Program-made: the position numbers and the translations under genes | Origin: DSVZ01 sp037439785 | GTDB lineage: Bacteria; Verrucomicrobiota; Verrucomicrobiia; Limisphaerales; J093 | Direction: 5' to 3' | Length of the DNA: 64,000 nt | Assembly: GCA_037439785.1 (NCBI GenBank) | Contig: JBBIVJ010000005.1 | Location: 62,001-126,000, forward strand | Shown: one piece after another, positions 42,887 through 51,093 of the stretch | Layout: the number at the start of each line of letters is the position of its first letter | Numbering within the stretch: the stretch's first letter is position 1 | The notes under the pieces: generated by a model | Told to the model about the DNA's origin: nothing | Seen by the model: the letters and a program-made list of their open reading frames with translations, nothing else | The model's database searches: none

Positions 42887-43599
42887 GCCTTGAGCGCACT
42901 CCGGGTCTGGTGCTCCGCGTGCGGCCGCTGACCGAAACCAGCCTCATCGTCCGCTGGCTGACCGCGCGGCACGGCCGGCTGGCCACCGTGGCCAAAGGCG
43001 CCCGCCGCCCCAGGTCCCCCTTCCGCGGCCAGCTCGACCTGTTCTTCGAGGCTGAATTGAGCTTCCGCCGCAGCCGCCGCTCGGACCTGCACACCCTCGG
43101 CGAGGTGCGCGTGCTCCACCCCCATCCGGAACTGCGCTCCCAACTGGACCGCCTCCGCGCCGCCGCCTGCGCCGTGCACTGGACCGAGCGCGTCACCGAA
43201 CCCGAGGCCCCCGTGCCGGAATTGTACGCCCTGTGGGGCGAGTTCCTCGATCCCGCCCCCGGCCCCGCCCCGCCTCGCCTGCTGGCCTTCGAGTGGCGGT
43301 TGCTGGGCCTGCTGGGCCTGCAACCCGACCCCGCCCGTTGCGGCCTCAGCCCGGCAGCGCACGAACTGGCCCGGCACCTGGGCCAACACCCCTGCGCCGC
43401 CCCGCCGGAACCGCCCCCCTCGCCGGCGGCCTTCCGCGAGCTGGCCCGCTTCCTGGGTCGCTGTTACCTCGACGCGTTTGGTTGTTCCCCGCCCCGTGGC
43501 CGCGAGGCCGCCCTGGGGCTGACACCGGCCGCGCGCTCGGCCGCCGCAGCGGAGGAAGGAGCCGAGAGCGGACTTCCCCGCCGACCGGAGGCCGGCTAA
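42883..43599 (+). CDS. recO: DNA repair protein RecO
   Basis: A 238-residue RecO. The N-terminal OB fold reads TPGLVLRVRPLTETSLIVRWLT and HGRLATVAKGARRPRSPFRGQL (~30-51). A helical domain follows. The four-Cys zinc site seen in some RecO proteins is absent; only PARCG remains. The C-terminal ~35 residues are Ala/Glu rich. RecO loads RecA onto SSB-covered DNA with RecR. The gene overlaps the DUF502 gene by 4 nt and ends the operon. Confidence 0.87.
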   Translation: MSLERTPGLVLRVRPLTETSLIVRWLTARHGRLATVAKGARRPRSPFRGQLDLFFEAELSFRRSRRSDLHTLGEVRVLHPHPELRSQLDRLRAAACAVHWTERVTEPEAPVPELYALWGEFLDPAPGPAPPRLLAFEWRLLGLLGLQPDPARCGLSPAAHELARHLGQHPCAAPPEPPPSPAAFRELARFLGRCYLDAFGCSPPRGREAALGLTPAARSAAAAEEGAESGLPRRPEAG

Positions 43600-43608
43600 A
43601 ACCCGGCC

Positions 43609-45027
43609 ATGAACTCCCGCGTTTCCCCGCGCACCCCCGCGTGCAGCCGCCGGGACTTTGTCCGCGGCCTGGCCGGGGCCGGGCTGGCGGCGGCCGCCTC
43701 GGCCCTGCCAGCCGGCCGGGCCCAGGAGGCCGGGGCGCGCCCGCTGCGGGCGGCGGACGTCACGGTGCTGCTGCCCCGGTTGCGCGTGCCGGTCGGCTGG
43801 ATCATTGATGATTCGACCTGCCTGGTGAACCTGAACCGGTTCGCCATGCCGCAGTTTGACGAGGCTCACAGCGGCCGCCAGCCGGTCTATCACCGCAACT
43901 GGCGTGACTGGCCGGTCGAGATTCCCGACGAGTTTGTGCGCCGCTTCGGGGAGTGGTGCGCCGCCCGGGGCGTGCGCGGCAAGTACAGCGTGGTGCCCTA
44001 CCCGGCCTGCGTGGGCCGGCTGGACCGTTTCCTGCCGGGCTGGACCGGGCGCGAGCTGCGCGAAAGCCTCGATCTGGTGCGGACCCTGTTGACGCCACAC
44101 TGGGACATCCATCCCGAAATGCTCACCCACACGCGCGTGGTGGACCTGCGTACCGGCCAACCCCATCCCGAGCCCGGCCTGGCCTGGATGGAAAACTGGG
44201 ACTGGTCCGCCGGACGGTCCGTGGACGAACTGGCCGCCTACCAGGCCTGCGCGCTGGAAATCCTCAAAAACGTCGGCCTCCGCTGCGAGGGCCTCACCAC
44301 CCCCGGCGGCTACGGCAGCCGCGCCCGCCCCCAACTGGCCCGTGCCACCTTCGAAGCGGTGCGGGCGGTCTTCGGCGCGGAAATCCCCCATTACTTCCGC
44401 GACCTGCACGAGGCCGGCCCCGACTCCGTGGCCCCGCGGGTCGAGCTGGCCTCCGACCTGGACGGCCCCGACCCCCGCTGCGTGGTCAGCGTGGTCGGGT
44501 GCACCGGCGACTGGACCGGCGGCTGGGACAACGTGCCGCCGGAAGGCCCGGACCGGTTCATCACCGCCGACCTGTCCCGCGGCCGGCTGGTCGAGGTCAT
44601 CGAGCGGGGCGAGCCGGCGCTGATGCTCTGCCACTGGACCGGCCTGTATTGGAACGGGCGCGAGCTGGGATTCCAGGTCTTCCAGGAGGTGGTCCGGCGG
44701 CTTCACGCCCGCTTTGACCACCTGCTGTGGATGAAGCTCAGCGAGCTGGCCCGTTACTGGGCGGCCCGCGAATTGACCCGCCCGGAACGCCGCGGCGACA
44801 CCCTCCTGCTCCGCGCGCCCTTTGCCTGCCCGGACTACACCGTGCGCTGGCCGGTAAGCCGCCCCGGCCGCGTCCGTTGGCACGGGCCGGGACAGACCGC
44901 CGACCTGCGCGAGGTCGCCGGCCCGCGGCAGTTGACCGCCGGCACGTGGTTCCTCCAGGGCGGCCAGCTCGTGGCCTGTTTCAACCTGGCCCGCGGCGAG
45001 AACCGCCTCGAGGCGGGTGCGGCCTGA
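43609..45027 (+). CDS. Tat-secreted protein, polysaccharide deacetylase/glycosidase-like barrel
   Basis: A 472-residue protein with a twin-arginine signal (SRRDFVRGLAGAGLAAAAS). The mature part has features of a beta/alpha barrel acting on sugars: VGWIIDDSTCLVNLNRFAMP (~64-83), RGVRGKYSVVPYPACVG (~121-137), GLTTPGGYGSRARPQLAR (~229-246) and CHWTGLYWNGRELGFQVF (~343-360). I do not recognise an exact family. A TAAAAC hexamer lies 6 nt before the ATG, so it may have its own leaderless start although it is only 9 nt after recO. Substrate and activity are unassigned. Confidence 0.7.
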   Translation: MNSRVSPRTPACSRRDFVRGLAGAGLAAAASALPAGRAQEAGARPLRAADVTVLLPRLRVPVGWIIDDSTCLVNLNRFAMPQFDEAHSGRQPVYHRNWRDWPVEIPDEFVRRFGEWCAARGVRGKYSVVPYPACVGRLDRFLPGWTGRELRESLDLVRTLLTPHWDIHPEMLTHTRVVDLRTGQPHPEPGLAWMENWDWSAGRSVDELAAYQACALEILKNVGLRCEGLTTPGGYGSRARPQLARATFEAVRAVFGAEIPHYFRDLHEAGPDSVAPRVELASDLDGPDPRCVVSVVGCTGDWTGGWDNVPPEGPDRFITADLSRGRLVEVIERGEPALMLCHWTGLYWNGRELGFQVFQEVVRRLHARFDHLLWMKLSELARYWAARELTRPERRGDTLLLRAPFACPDYTVRWPVSRPGRVRWHGPGQTADLREVAGPRQLTAGTWFLQGGQLVACFNLARGENRLEAGAA

Positions 45028-45064
45028 GCCCCGCGTCACCCCCCCGGGCCGTTGACACAACAAC

Positions 45065-45092
45065 GCCGGAACGGCCTCGGGGCCGTTCCGGC
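45065..45092. terminator. Perfect 12-bp hairpin between convergent genes
   Basis: GCCGGAACGGCC (45065-45076) pairs with 45081-45092 around a TCGG loop. It lies between the convergent stops at 45027 and 45126. There is no T-run, so it is a terminator or transcript-end hairpin only by position. Confidence 0.5.
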
Positions 45093-45125
45093 GGGAGGAA
45101 GCCGGCGGCCGTAGCCGCCGCGGCG

Positions 45126-45362
45126 TCAGCGCAGCGCGTCGAGGCTGGCGCCGAAGTTGATGTGGTAGGCGGTCCCGTGGAGGACCAGGGCGGGGACGGA
45201 TTTGACACCGGCCCGTTCGGCCTCGGGGAGGCGGGACTTGTCCCGGCCCAGGTGGACGATTTCCACCTCGAAGCGGGCCGGGTCGAGGGCGGCGGCGACG
45301 TTTTGCTCGGCGGCCACACAGACCGGGCAGCCGGCGTGGTAGAACACGGCTTTGGTTTTCAT
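45126..45362 (-). CDS. Small thioredoxin-fold protein with CPVC motif
   Basis: A 78-residue glutaredoxin/thioredoxin-like protein. MKTKAVFYHAGCPVCVAAEQ gives beta1 and the redox pair C12/C15. GVKSVPALVLHGTAYHINFG includes the cis-Pro segment (SVPAL). It could reduce disulfides or sense redox state. It is transcribed divergently from an HxlR-type regulator, and the 177-bp gap carries a direct repeat close to its start codon, which suggests control by that regulator. Confidence 0.83.
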   Translation of the reverse strand: MKTKAVFYHAGCPVCVAAEQNVAAALDPARFEVEIVHLGRDKSRLPEAERAGVKSVPALVLHGTAYHINFGASLDALR

Positions 45363-45368
45363 GGCAGT

Positions 45369-45394
45369 GTTGTGTGTTGCGGTTTGTTGTGTGT
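45369..45394. promoter_or_regulatory. Direct repeat, candidate HxlR operator
   Basis: GTTGTGTGT occurs at 45369-45377 and again at 45386-45394, a 17-bp spacing. It lies 7 nt upstream of the thioredoxin-fold gene's ATG, within the divergent promoter region. Binding by the HxlR protein is inferred. Confidence 0.4.
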
Positions 45395-45502
45395 ATTGGC
45401 GGCGGCCGGTCGGCAGACCGGCGTCGCGCCCTCCACCATGCCCGCCCCCGCACGCGGTCCAAGAGGGCACAATCCGGTGCGGGGGCACCTTTTGGTAACC
45501 GG

Positions 45503-45532
45503 CTGACAGGCGCGCGCGGCCGCAGGCATACT
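45503..45532 (+). promoter_or_regulatory. Candidate hxlR promoter, leaderless layout
   Basis: CTGACA (45503-45508) and CATACT (45527-45532) lie 18 bp apart. The -10 ends 7 nt before ATG 45540. Confidence 0.5.
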
Positions 45533-45539
45533 GGGCGCC

Positions 45540-45956
45540 ATGAGCCGCCCGCCGCCCGGCCGTTACCTCTCCCTGAGCGAGCGCCGGCGCTACCGCCGCC
45601 TCGAGGATGTCGTGGGCTGCAAATGGTCCGCGGCGGTGCTGGCAGCCATCGCCCACGGCGTGAGCCGCCCCGGCCGCCTGGAGCGGTTCATCCCCGGCAT
45701 TTCCACCAAGGTGCTTAACGAGCGGCTGCGCAAGCTGCTGGATTACGACCTGATCACCCGCCACGAATTCCCGGGCAAGGTGCTGCGGGTGGAATACCAG
45801 CTCACCCCCACCGGCCGCAAACTGGCGGCCATCATCGAACAGCTCCGGGACCTGGACGAGGAACATGCCGCCCGGACCGCCCCGCCCCACCCCCCTTCGG
45901 CGACGGCGGCGGACCCCCCCGGCCCGGCCCCGCCCACCCCGGGAACTCCCCGCTAA
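45540..45956 (+). CDS. HxlR family winged-helix regulator
   Basis: A 138-residue regulator. The fold begins LEDVVGCKWSAAVLAAI (~21-37), including the conserved Cys-Lys-Trp that serves as a redox or electrophile sensor in several HxlR proteins. The recognition region is PGISTKVLNERLRKLLDYDLI (~49-69; core STKVLNERLR), and the wing is RVEYQLTPTGRKL. A Pro-rich tail of ~25 residues follows. Its divergent neighbour is the CPVC thioredoxin-fold gene, so thiol-stress control of that gene is a reasonable guess. Confidence 0.87.
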   Translation: MSRPPPGRYLSLSERRRYRRLEDVVGCKWSAAVLAAIAHGVSRPGRLERFIPGISTKVLNERLRKLLDYDLITRHEFPGKVLRVEYQLTPTGRKLAAIIEQLRDLDEEHAARTAPPHPPSATAADPPGPAPPTPGTPR

Positions 45957-46117
45957 ACCGGCCAGCGGCCGGGGCGCCGGTCTGTCCCCAGTTTTGGGGA
46001 CTGGTGGGGACGGCGGCCGCGGGTAAGCTGAAGCCGTTGTTGGGATGCAAAAGCGCAGCGAACCGTGTGTGAGCAGGGCGTAAGGCTGCGGCGCCGCATC
46101 GGATTTGTTCTCAGAAC

Positions 46118-46150
46118 AGGCCGGACGCAAAGTCCGGCCTTCGTTCTTTT
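46118..46150 (+). terminator. Rho-independent terminator
   Basis: AGGCCGGAC (46118-46126) pairs with GTCCGGCCT (46132-46140) around a 5-nt loop and is followed by TCGTTCTTTT. It would end transcripts from hxlR or from a short untranslated RNA in the 160 bp between them. Confidence 0.75.
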
Positions 46151-46199
46151 CGGGATGCCACAGCCCTGGCTTTCCCGCCCGCCAGCCGCGCCGGTGCGG

Positions 46200-46412
46200 T
46201 CAGGAGCGGCCATTGCGCCGGAGATAGGTTAGGTCCGTCACCAGGAGCAAAGGCAGGATGTGGGCGAGATCTTTCTCGTCGAGAACCACAACTGAAGTCC
46301 GCCCCACTGCGATCTGGAATCGTTCCCGGACCCGGTACTTGGTGCCGTCGGCCATCCGGATCTCGAAGGGCAGTCCTTCATTGATTGCCGTCTGAATCTG
46401 GTCGCGTGTCAC
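46200..46412 (-). CDS. Small conserved-type protein of unknown function
   Basis: A 70-residue protein beginning at GTG 46412 (MTRDQIQTAINEGLPFEIRM). GGAGG lies 5 nt upstream, one of the clearest ribosome-binding sites in the window, which fixes this start over longer frames overlapping lysA. It has an N-terminal helix, then KYRVRERFQIAVGRTSVVVLD and a hydrophobic end DLAHILPLLLVTDLTYL. The composition looks like a real protein, and similar short proteins are common in this lineage, but I do not know a function. It lies 71 bp downstream of lysA. Confidence 0.7.
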   Translation of the reverse strand: MTRDQIQTAINEGLPFEIRMADGTKYRVRERFQIAVGRTSVVVLDEKDLAHILPLLLVTDLTYLRRNGRS

Positions 46413-46483
46413 GGGAACCTCCGGGGCAAGGTGCCGCGGGCTTTGTGCGGCGGCAAGCGCCTCCCCCCTGCCGGGCGGCGCGG

Positions 46484-47800
46484 TCAGCGCGGGGACCGGG
46501 TGCGTTGCCACGAAGCGAGTTGCTCGCCGCGGTACAAGTCCTCGAGCGGCTGGCGGGCGCGGACCACTTCGGCCCGCCGGCCGCAGACCAGCACTTCCGC
46601 GGCGAGGGGCCGGCTGTTGTAATTCGAGGCCATGACAAAGCCGTAGGCCCCGGCACTCATCAGCGCCAGGTAATCGCCCTCGGCCACCGGCGGGAGCAGC
46701 CGGTCCCGGGCGAAGTAGTCGCCGGACTCGCACACGCCCCCCACCACGTCGCAACGGACCGGGCGGGCCCGCGGCCGGGCCCGGAGGGGGACGATCTGGT
46801 GGTGGGCGTCGTAGAAGGCCGGCCGGATCAGGTCGTTCATGGCGGCGTCCACGATCACGAACCGCTTGTGGGCGGTCTGCTTGACGTACTCGACGCGGGT
46901 CAACAACACGCCGGCATTGCCCACGAGGTAGCGACCCGGTTCGAGGAGGATTTTCAGGCCCAGCCGCCGCAGCCGCGGCACCAGCGCGGCCGCATACCGC
47001 GCCGGCGTGAGGACCTGGCGGCCGGGACCGGTCCGCCACCAGGTGGGCGCGCCGCTGGCCAGGGCCGGCTCGTACACGATGCCGATGCCCCCGCCGAGGC
47101 TGAAAAATTCAATGCCGTGACGGGCGGCCAGTTCGGCGGCCAGGGGCGCCACGCGCTCGACGGCCTGCCGGAAGGGCGCCACCCGGGTCAGTTGCGAGCC
47201 GATGTGCATCTGCACGCCCCGCAGGTGGAGGTGGGGCAGGCGGGCGGCACGGGCGTACACGCCGGGCACCGCCTCGAAGGCGATGCCGAACTTGTTCTCG
47301 TAGGTGCCGGTGGTGATCTTGGCGTGGGTGTGGGCATCCACGTTGGGATTGACCCGCACCGCCACCGGCGCGCGGACCTTCAGCCGCCCGGCCAGCGCGT
47401 TCAACCGGTGCAGCTCCGGCTCGCTCTCAACGTTGAAGCAGTAAATCTCCTGGCGCAGGGCGAACTCGATCTCCGCCGCCGTCTTGGCCACCCCCGCGAA
47501 CACGCACCGCGCCGGGTTTCCCCCCGCGTCCAGCACCCGCTGCAGTTCGCCGCCGCTGACCACGTCGAACCCCGTCCCCTGCCGGGCGAAGGTGGCCAGG
47601 ACCGCCCGGTTCGAGTTGGCCTTGACCGCGTAGCAAATGAGCGGGTCCAGGGGGGCGAGGGCGGCGGTGAGGTCGCGGAGGCGTCCCTCGAGGGTGCGCT
47701 GGGAATAGACGTACAGGGGCGTGCCCCAGCGGCGGGCCAGCGCCTCCAGGCTCACCCTCTCCGCGTGCAGGCGGCCGCGGACATAACGGAACTCATGCAT
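46484..47800 (-). CDS. lysA: Diaminopimelate decarboxylase
   Basis: A 438-residue PLP enzyme for the last step of lysine synthesis. The PLP Lys is in ICYAVKANSNRAVL (~55-68). GTGFDVVSGGELQRVLDAG (~75-93), VRVNPNVDAHTH (~148-159), GVQMHIGSQL (~193-202), LGGGIGI (~232) and the substrate Cys in VCESGDYFA (~366-374) are all present. Two Met codons occur at the start; homology fits the first. A GTGACA/CATAAC promoter lies just upstream with the leaderless spacing. No lysine riboswitch was seen upstream. Confidence 0.95.
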   Translation of the reverse strand: MHEFRYVRGRLHAERVSLEALARRWGTPLYVYSQRTLEGRLRDLTAALAPLDPLICYAVKANSNRAVLATFARQGTGFDVVSGGELQRVLDAGGNPARCVFAGVAKTAAEIEFALRQEIYCFNVESEPELHRLNALAGRLKVRAPVAVRVNPNVDAHTHAKITTGTYENKFGIAFEAVPGVYARAARLPHLHLRGVQMHIGSQLTRVAPFRQAVERVAPLAAELAARHGIEFFSLGGGIGIVYEPALASGAPTWWRTGPGRQVLTPARYAAALVPRLRRLGLKILLEPGRYLVGNAGVLLTRVEYVKQTAHKRFVIVDAAMNDLIRPAFYDAHHQIVPLRARPRARPVRCDVVGGVCESGDYFARDRLLPPVAEGDYLALMSAGAYGFVMASNYNSRPLAAEVLVCGRRAEVVRARQPLEDLYRGEQLASWQRTRSPR

Positions 47801-47808
47801 GGCGGGCG

Positions 47809-47838
47809 GTTATGCCAGAAGCCGCCGACCCTTGTCAC
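47809..47838 (-). promoter_or_regulatory. Candidate lysA promoter, leaderless layout
   Basis: On the minus strand, GTGACA (47838 to 47833), an 18-bp spacer and CATAAC (47814 to 47809) end 8 nt before the lysA ATG at 47800. Confidence 0.5.
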
Positions 47839-48120
47839 GGGCAAGGCGCGCGCGAGCCCGTGGGACGGCGGGCGCCTGACCGTTCTGCGGCGGGGCGGGG
47901 TTGGCCGTAGCGCCGACTCCCCGGTCCGTGCCCTGCAGGTTTCCCAAGCCGCAGCCCCTCCGCTTCTCTCCGCACCGCCGATGGGGGAATCGGTGACACC
48001 GCGGGTTGGAAACCTGCGCGACGACCTCGGCAATCAATGGAGGTGCGGCCCCGGGGCGGCCGCGGCCCAATTCGGCGGTTGACGCCCCGGCGGCGCTTTT
48101 TTAGGTTGGCGGCCCGGTGC
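47839..48120. other. Intergenic region between lysA and tRNA-Asp
   Basis: Beyond the lysA promoter, it contains an inverted pair GCAGGTTTCC (47935-47944) and GGAAACCTGC (48008-48017). The 'GGAAACCTGCG' style resembles palindromes in the other intergenic repeat regions. No gene is supported. Confidence 0.5.
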
Positions 48121-48197
48121 GGGGGCGTAGCTCAATTGGTTAGAGCGCTGCCCTGTCACGGCAGAGGTTACGGGTTCGAGCCCCGCCGCTCCCGCCA
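48121..48197 (+). tRNA. tRNA-Asp (GTC)
   Basis: 77 nt including CCA. The acceptor GGGGGCG pairs with CGCTCCC (one G-U). The anticodon loop CTGTCAC gives GTC. The T stem has one A-C mismatch at its base. Confidence 0.95.
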
Positions 48198-48266
48198 TCT
48201 TTTCCCCTCCCCGCGCTTCCCCAGACCTTGGGGGCCCGCGCCGCCCTTCGATGGCCCGCCGACGCC

Positions 48267-49301
48267 TCAGTAGCTCATCCGGTCCAGTTTCACCTTGCCG
48301 CGGAAAATCCAGTAGATGCTCACCGTGTAGGCCAGCACGACGGGCAGGCCGATGAGGGCGATCGTCAGCATGATGCCCAGCGTCCTGGGCGAGGAGGCGG
48401 CGTTGTGGATGGTCAGGCTGAACTCGGGGTTGGGCCGGCTCAGGACCAGGTGCGGGTACATCTCCAGTCCGAAGAGCGTCATCAGCGCCACCATCGCCAC
48501 GCACGAGGAGACAAAGGCCCGGCCGTCCCGCCGCCGGCTGACCTCGCGCGGGATGTTGGCGATGGCCAGCATGTTCACCAGCGCGATGCTGAACAACCAG
48601 GGGTTGGCCCGCACCCGCGCCGCCATGTGCGGCACGTACAGCAGCGTGGCCATGGTGGTGATGGCGTAGCAGATGACGAAGCAGATGATGGTGCGGTTGA
48701 TCCACCCGCGCAGTTGTTCGTGCAGTTCGCCCTCGGTCTTCATCGCCGCGTAAATCGCCCCGTGCATCGCGAAGAGCGCCACCGTGGTGACCCCCAGCAG
48801 CAGCGCGTACGGATGCAGCAGGTCCAGGAAACCGCCGGCGTACTCGCCCCGCGCGTCCAACGGGATGCCCCAGGCGATGTTGCCCATCGCCACGCCGATG
48901 AGGAAGCTCGACAGCACGCTGCCGCCGGCAAAGCCCACGTCCCACATCTGCCGCCACCAGTGCATCGGCTGTTTGCTGCGGAACTCGATGGCCACGGCGC
49001 GGAAGATCAGCGCCACCAGCAGGAGCACGAAGGCGAGGTAAAACCCCGAGAACACCGTGGCGTACACGTGCGGAAACGCCGCGAACAACGCCCCCCCGCC
49101 GGTCACCAGCCACACCTCGTTGCCGTCCCAGACCGGGCCGATGGCGTTGAGCAGCAGCCGCCGGTGCTCGTCCTTTTTGGTGAACAGGTGCAGCGCCCCC
49201 ACGCCCAGATCGAAGCCATCCAGCATCGCGTAGCCGGTGAACAGCACGCCGATGAGCACGAACCAGACGGTGGGCAGGTCCAGCCAGTCGGGGAAACTCA
49301 T
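48267..49301 (-). CDS. cydB: Cytochrome bd ubiquinol oxidase subunit II
   Basis: A 344-residue membrane protein with eight or more helices. The family markers are VLFTGYAMLDGFDLGVGAL (~18-36), GPVWDGNEVWLVTGGGALFAAFP (~54-76; core WDGNEVWL) and FRAVAIEFR. It partners CydA in the quinol oxidase that reduces O2 to water without pumping protons. The gene overlaps cydA by 4 nt. No small CydX-type gene is visible downstream before tRNA-Asp. Confidence 0.95.
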   Translation of the reverse strand: MSFPDWLDLPTVWFVLIGVLFTGYAMLDGFDLGVGALHLFTKKDEHRRLLLNAIGPVWDGNEVWLVTGGGALFAAFPHVYATVFSGFYLAFVLLLVALIFRAVAIEFRSKQPMHWWRQMWDVGFAGGSVLSSFLIGVAMGNIAWGIPLDARGEYAGGFLDLLHPYALLLGVTTVALFAMHGAIYAAMKTEGELHEQLRGWINRTIICFVICYAITTMATLLYVPHMAARVRANPWLFSIALVNMLAIANIPREVSRRRDGRAFVSSCVAMVALMTLFGLEMYPHLVLSRPNPEFSLTIHNAASSPRTLGIMLTIALIGLPVVLAYTVSIYWIFRGKVKLDRMSY

Positions 49302-50680
49302 GGCGCGCCTCCCTCTTCCGTGGGCCGTACCGGCAGCGCCAGCTTGCCGCTGGGGATCAGGTCCGCCGCGTCCGGCCCGTGCTGGATTTTGTCGTTGAGC
49401 AGGTACACGAACACCGCAAAGAGCAGGAGGTAGATGAAGGTGAACAGCACCAGCGAACCAAGCACCACCTGCGCCGTCACCACCGGCGAGAGCCCCTCCG
49501 CCGTGCGCATCAGGCCGTACACGATCCAGGGTTGCCGGCCGATCTCGGCGGCGAACCACCCGGCCTGGTTGGCAATCTGCGGGCCGAGCACCGAGAACAC
49601 CAGCAACCACAGCATCCAGCGGTGGCGGAACATAATCCCCCGCCAGCACAGGAACGTCCCGGCCACCGCCACCGCAATCATCGCTAGCCCGATCGCCACC
49701 ATCAGGTGATAAAGCTGGAACACCGGCTGCACCGGCGGCCGGTCCTCGGGCGGAAACGCCTTCAGCCCCGTGACCGGCGCGTCCACGTCCCCGTGCGTGA
49801 GGTAGCTCAACAGGCCCGGGATGGCCGGGCCGATGACCCGCTCGTTCTGTTCGTCCACCCAGCCGAACAGCACCAGCGGCGCGCGCGGCGTCGTTTCGTA
49901 CAACCCCTCGAAGGCCGCCAGCTTGGCCGGCTGGTTGCGGGCCACGCCCTGCGCGCTTTCGTGGCCGCTGACCAGCGAGAGCACCGCCGCCACCAGTCCC
50001 AGCCCCAGCCCCACGCGCATCGAGACCCGGGCGAAGTCCAGATGCCGGTTGCGGAGCAGATACCACGCGGCCACGCTCACCATCAGAAACGCCCCCGCTT
50101 GCCAGCAGCCGCACAGCACGTGAAACAGCCGCTCCATCGAGGAAGGGTTGAACACCATCGCCCAGAAATCGGTGATCTCGGCCCGCGGCCCGAGCGGCGT
50201 CTGCACGATGTGGTAGCCGGCCGGCGTCTGCATCCACGAATTGGCCACCACGATCCAGATGGCGCTGAAGTGCGCCCCAAAGCACACCATGCAGGTCGAA
50301 AAGAAATGCATCCGCCGGCTCACCTTGTCCCAGCCGAACAACAGCACCGCCAGAAAGCCCGACTCCAGGAAAAACGCGAAAATGCCCTCCGCCGCCAGCG
50401 CGCTGCCGAAGACATCCCCCACAAACCGCGAGTAGGCCGCCCAGTTCGTGCCGAACTGGAATTCCATCACGATGCCCGTGGCCACCCCCAGTGCGAAGGT
50501 CAGCGCGAAAATCCGTGTCCAGAACCGCGCCATCTGGTGGTAGAGCGGGTTGCCGGTGCGCAACCACAGCGCCTCCATGATCACCAGCGCCACCCCCAGC
50601 CCAATGCTCAGCGGCGGGTAGAGATAGTGAAACGACACCGTCGCGGCGAACTGGACCCGGGAGAGCGTCAGGACATCCAT
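49298..50680 (-). CDS. cydA: Cytochrome bd ubiquinol oxidase subunit I
   Basis: A 460-residue heme-bearing subunit. LSRVQFAATVSFHYLYPPLSIGLG near the start holds the heme-ligand His (core ATVSFHYL). GVATGIVMEFQFGTNWAAYSRFVGDVFG (~60-87; core MEFQFGTNW) and EIGRQPWIVYGLMRT (GRQPW motif) are diagnostic. The quinol-loop region is of the short type given the total length. A GTG directly precedes the ATG; I use ATG 50680. It is the first gene of cydAB. The gap to the divergent ferredoxin gene is 122 bp. Confidence 0.95.
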   Translation of the reverse strand: MDVLTLSRVQFAATVSFHYLYPPLSIGLGVALVIMEALWLRTGNPLYHQMARFWTRIFALTFALGVATGIVMEFQFGTNWAAYSRFVGDVFGSALAAEGIFAFFLESGFLAVLLFGWDKVSRRMHFFSTCMVCFGAHFSAIWIVVANSWMQTPAGYHIVQTPLGPRAEITDFWAMVFNPSSMERLFHVLCGCWQAGAFLMVSVAAWYLLRNRHLDFARVSMRVGLGLGLVAAVLSLVSGHESAQGVARNQPAKLAAFEGLYETTPRAPLVLFGWVDEQNERVIGPAIPGLLSYLTHGDVDAPVTGLKAFPPEDRPPVQPVFQLYHLMVAIGLAMIAVAVAGTFLCWRGIMFRHRWMLWLLVFSVLGPQIANQAGWFAAEIGRQPWIVYGLMRTAEGLSPVVTAQVVLGSLVLFTFIYLLLFAVFVYLLNDKIQHGPDAADLIPSGKLALPVRPTEEGGAP

Positions 50681-50802
50681 CACCGCCGCCGGTGCTATCG
50701 CCCCCCTACCTGCCGGTCAAGCCCCCACGGCCGCCGGCGGCGGAATGGGCTTGCTTTTGGGTTGCCCGGACTCAACCTTGCCCCACCAACTGACAACGTC
50801 CT

Positions 50803-51036
50803 ATGGCTGACAAGGCAAACAAATATCCCGAGAACGCACCCGGCCGGTACTACGTGGACAATCAATGCATTGACTGCGACCTCTGCCGGGAAACGGCACC
50901 CAACAATTTCAAACGCAACGAGGACGGCGGCTTCTCCTTCGTGAACAAGCAGCCCGAGAACGAGGAGGAGGAAAAGCAGTGCAAGGAAGCCAAGGAAGGC
51001 TGCCCCGTGGAAGCCATCGGCGACGACGGCCCTTGA
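50803..51036 (+). CDS. Single-cluster [4Fe-4S] ferredoxin
   Basis: A 77-residue acidic ferredoxin. YVDNQCIDCDLCRETAPNNF (~20-39) gives Cys-x2-Cys-x2-Cys. The fourth ligand comes late, in EGCPVEAIG (~65-73). A second Cys at QCKEAKEGC could form a disulfide as in Desulfovibrio/Thermotoga-type ferredoxins. It is a likely electron carrier for the Hdr/hydrogenase complexes encoded elsewhere in the window, though that link is inferred. It is transcribed divergently from cydAB and followed closely by a strong terminator. Confidence 0.92.
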   Translation: MADKANKYPENAPGRYYVDNQCIDCDLCRETAPNNFKRNEDGGFSFVNKQPENEEEEKQCKEAKEGCPVEAIGDDGP

Positions 51037-51060
51037 AGGCCTTCCCCAGGTCGAACGCCC

Positions 51061-51087
51061 GCCCGCCGCAAGGCGGGCTTTTTTTTT
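51061..51087 (+). terminator. Rho-independent terminator after the ferredoxin gene
   Basis: GCCCGCC (51061-51067), a GCAA tetraloop, GGCGGGC (51072-51078) and nine T residues. It ends 25 nt after the ferredoxin stop and lies just before the tsaD stop on the other strand. Confidence 0.95.
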
Positions 51088-51093
51088 GCCCGC

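Noticed and set aside
42829..45462. An 877-residue minus-strand open frame
   Set aside because: It is antisense to recO and the Tat-secreted gene, and continues out of frame over the thioredoxin-fold gene.
47801..48120. Lysine riboswitch upstream of lysA
   Set aside because: The promoter lies just before the ATG, leaving no leader for a riboswitch; only a generic inverted repeat was seen farther upstream.
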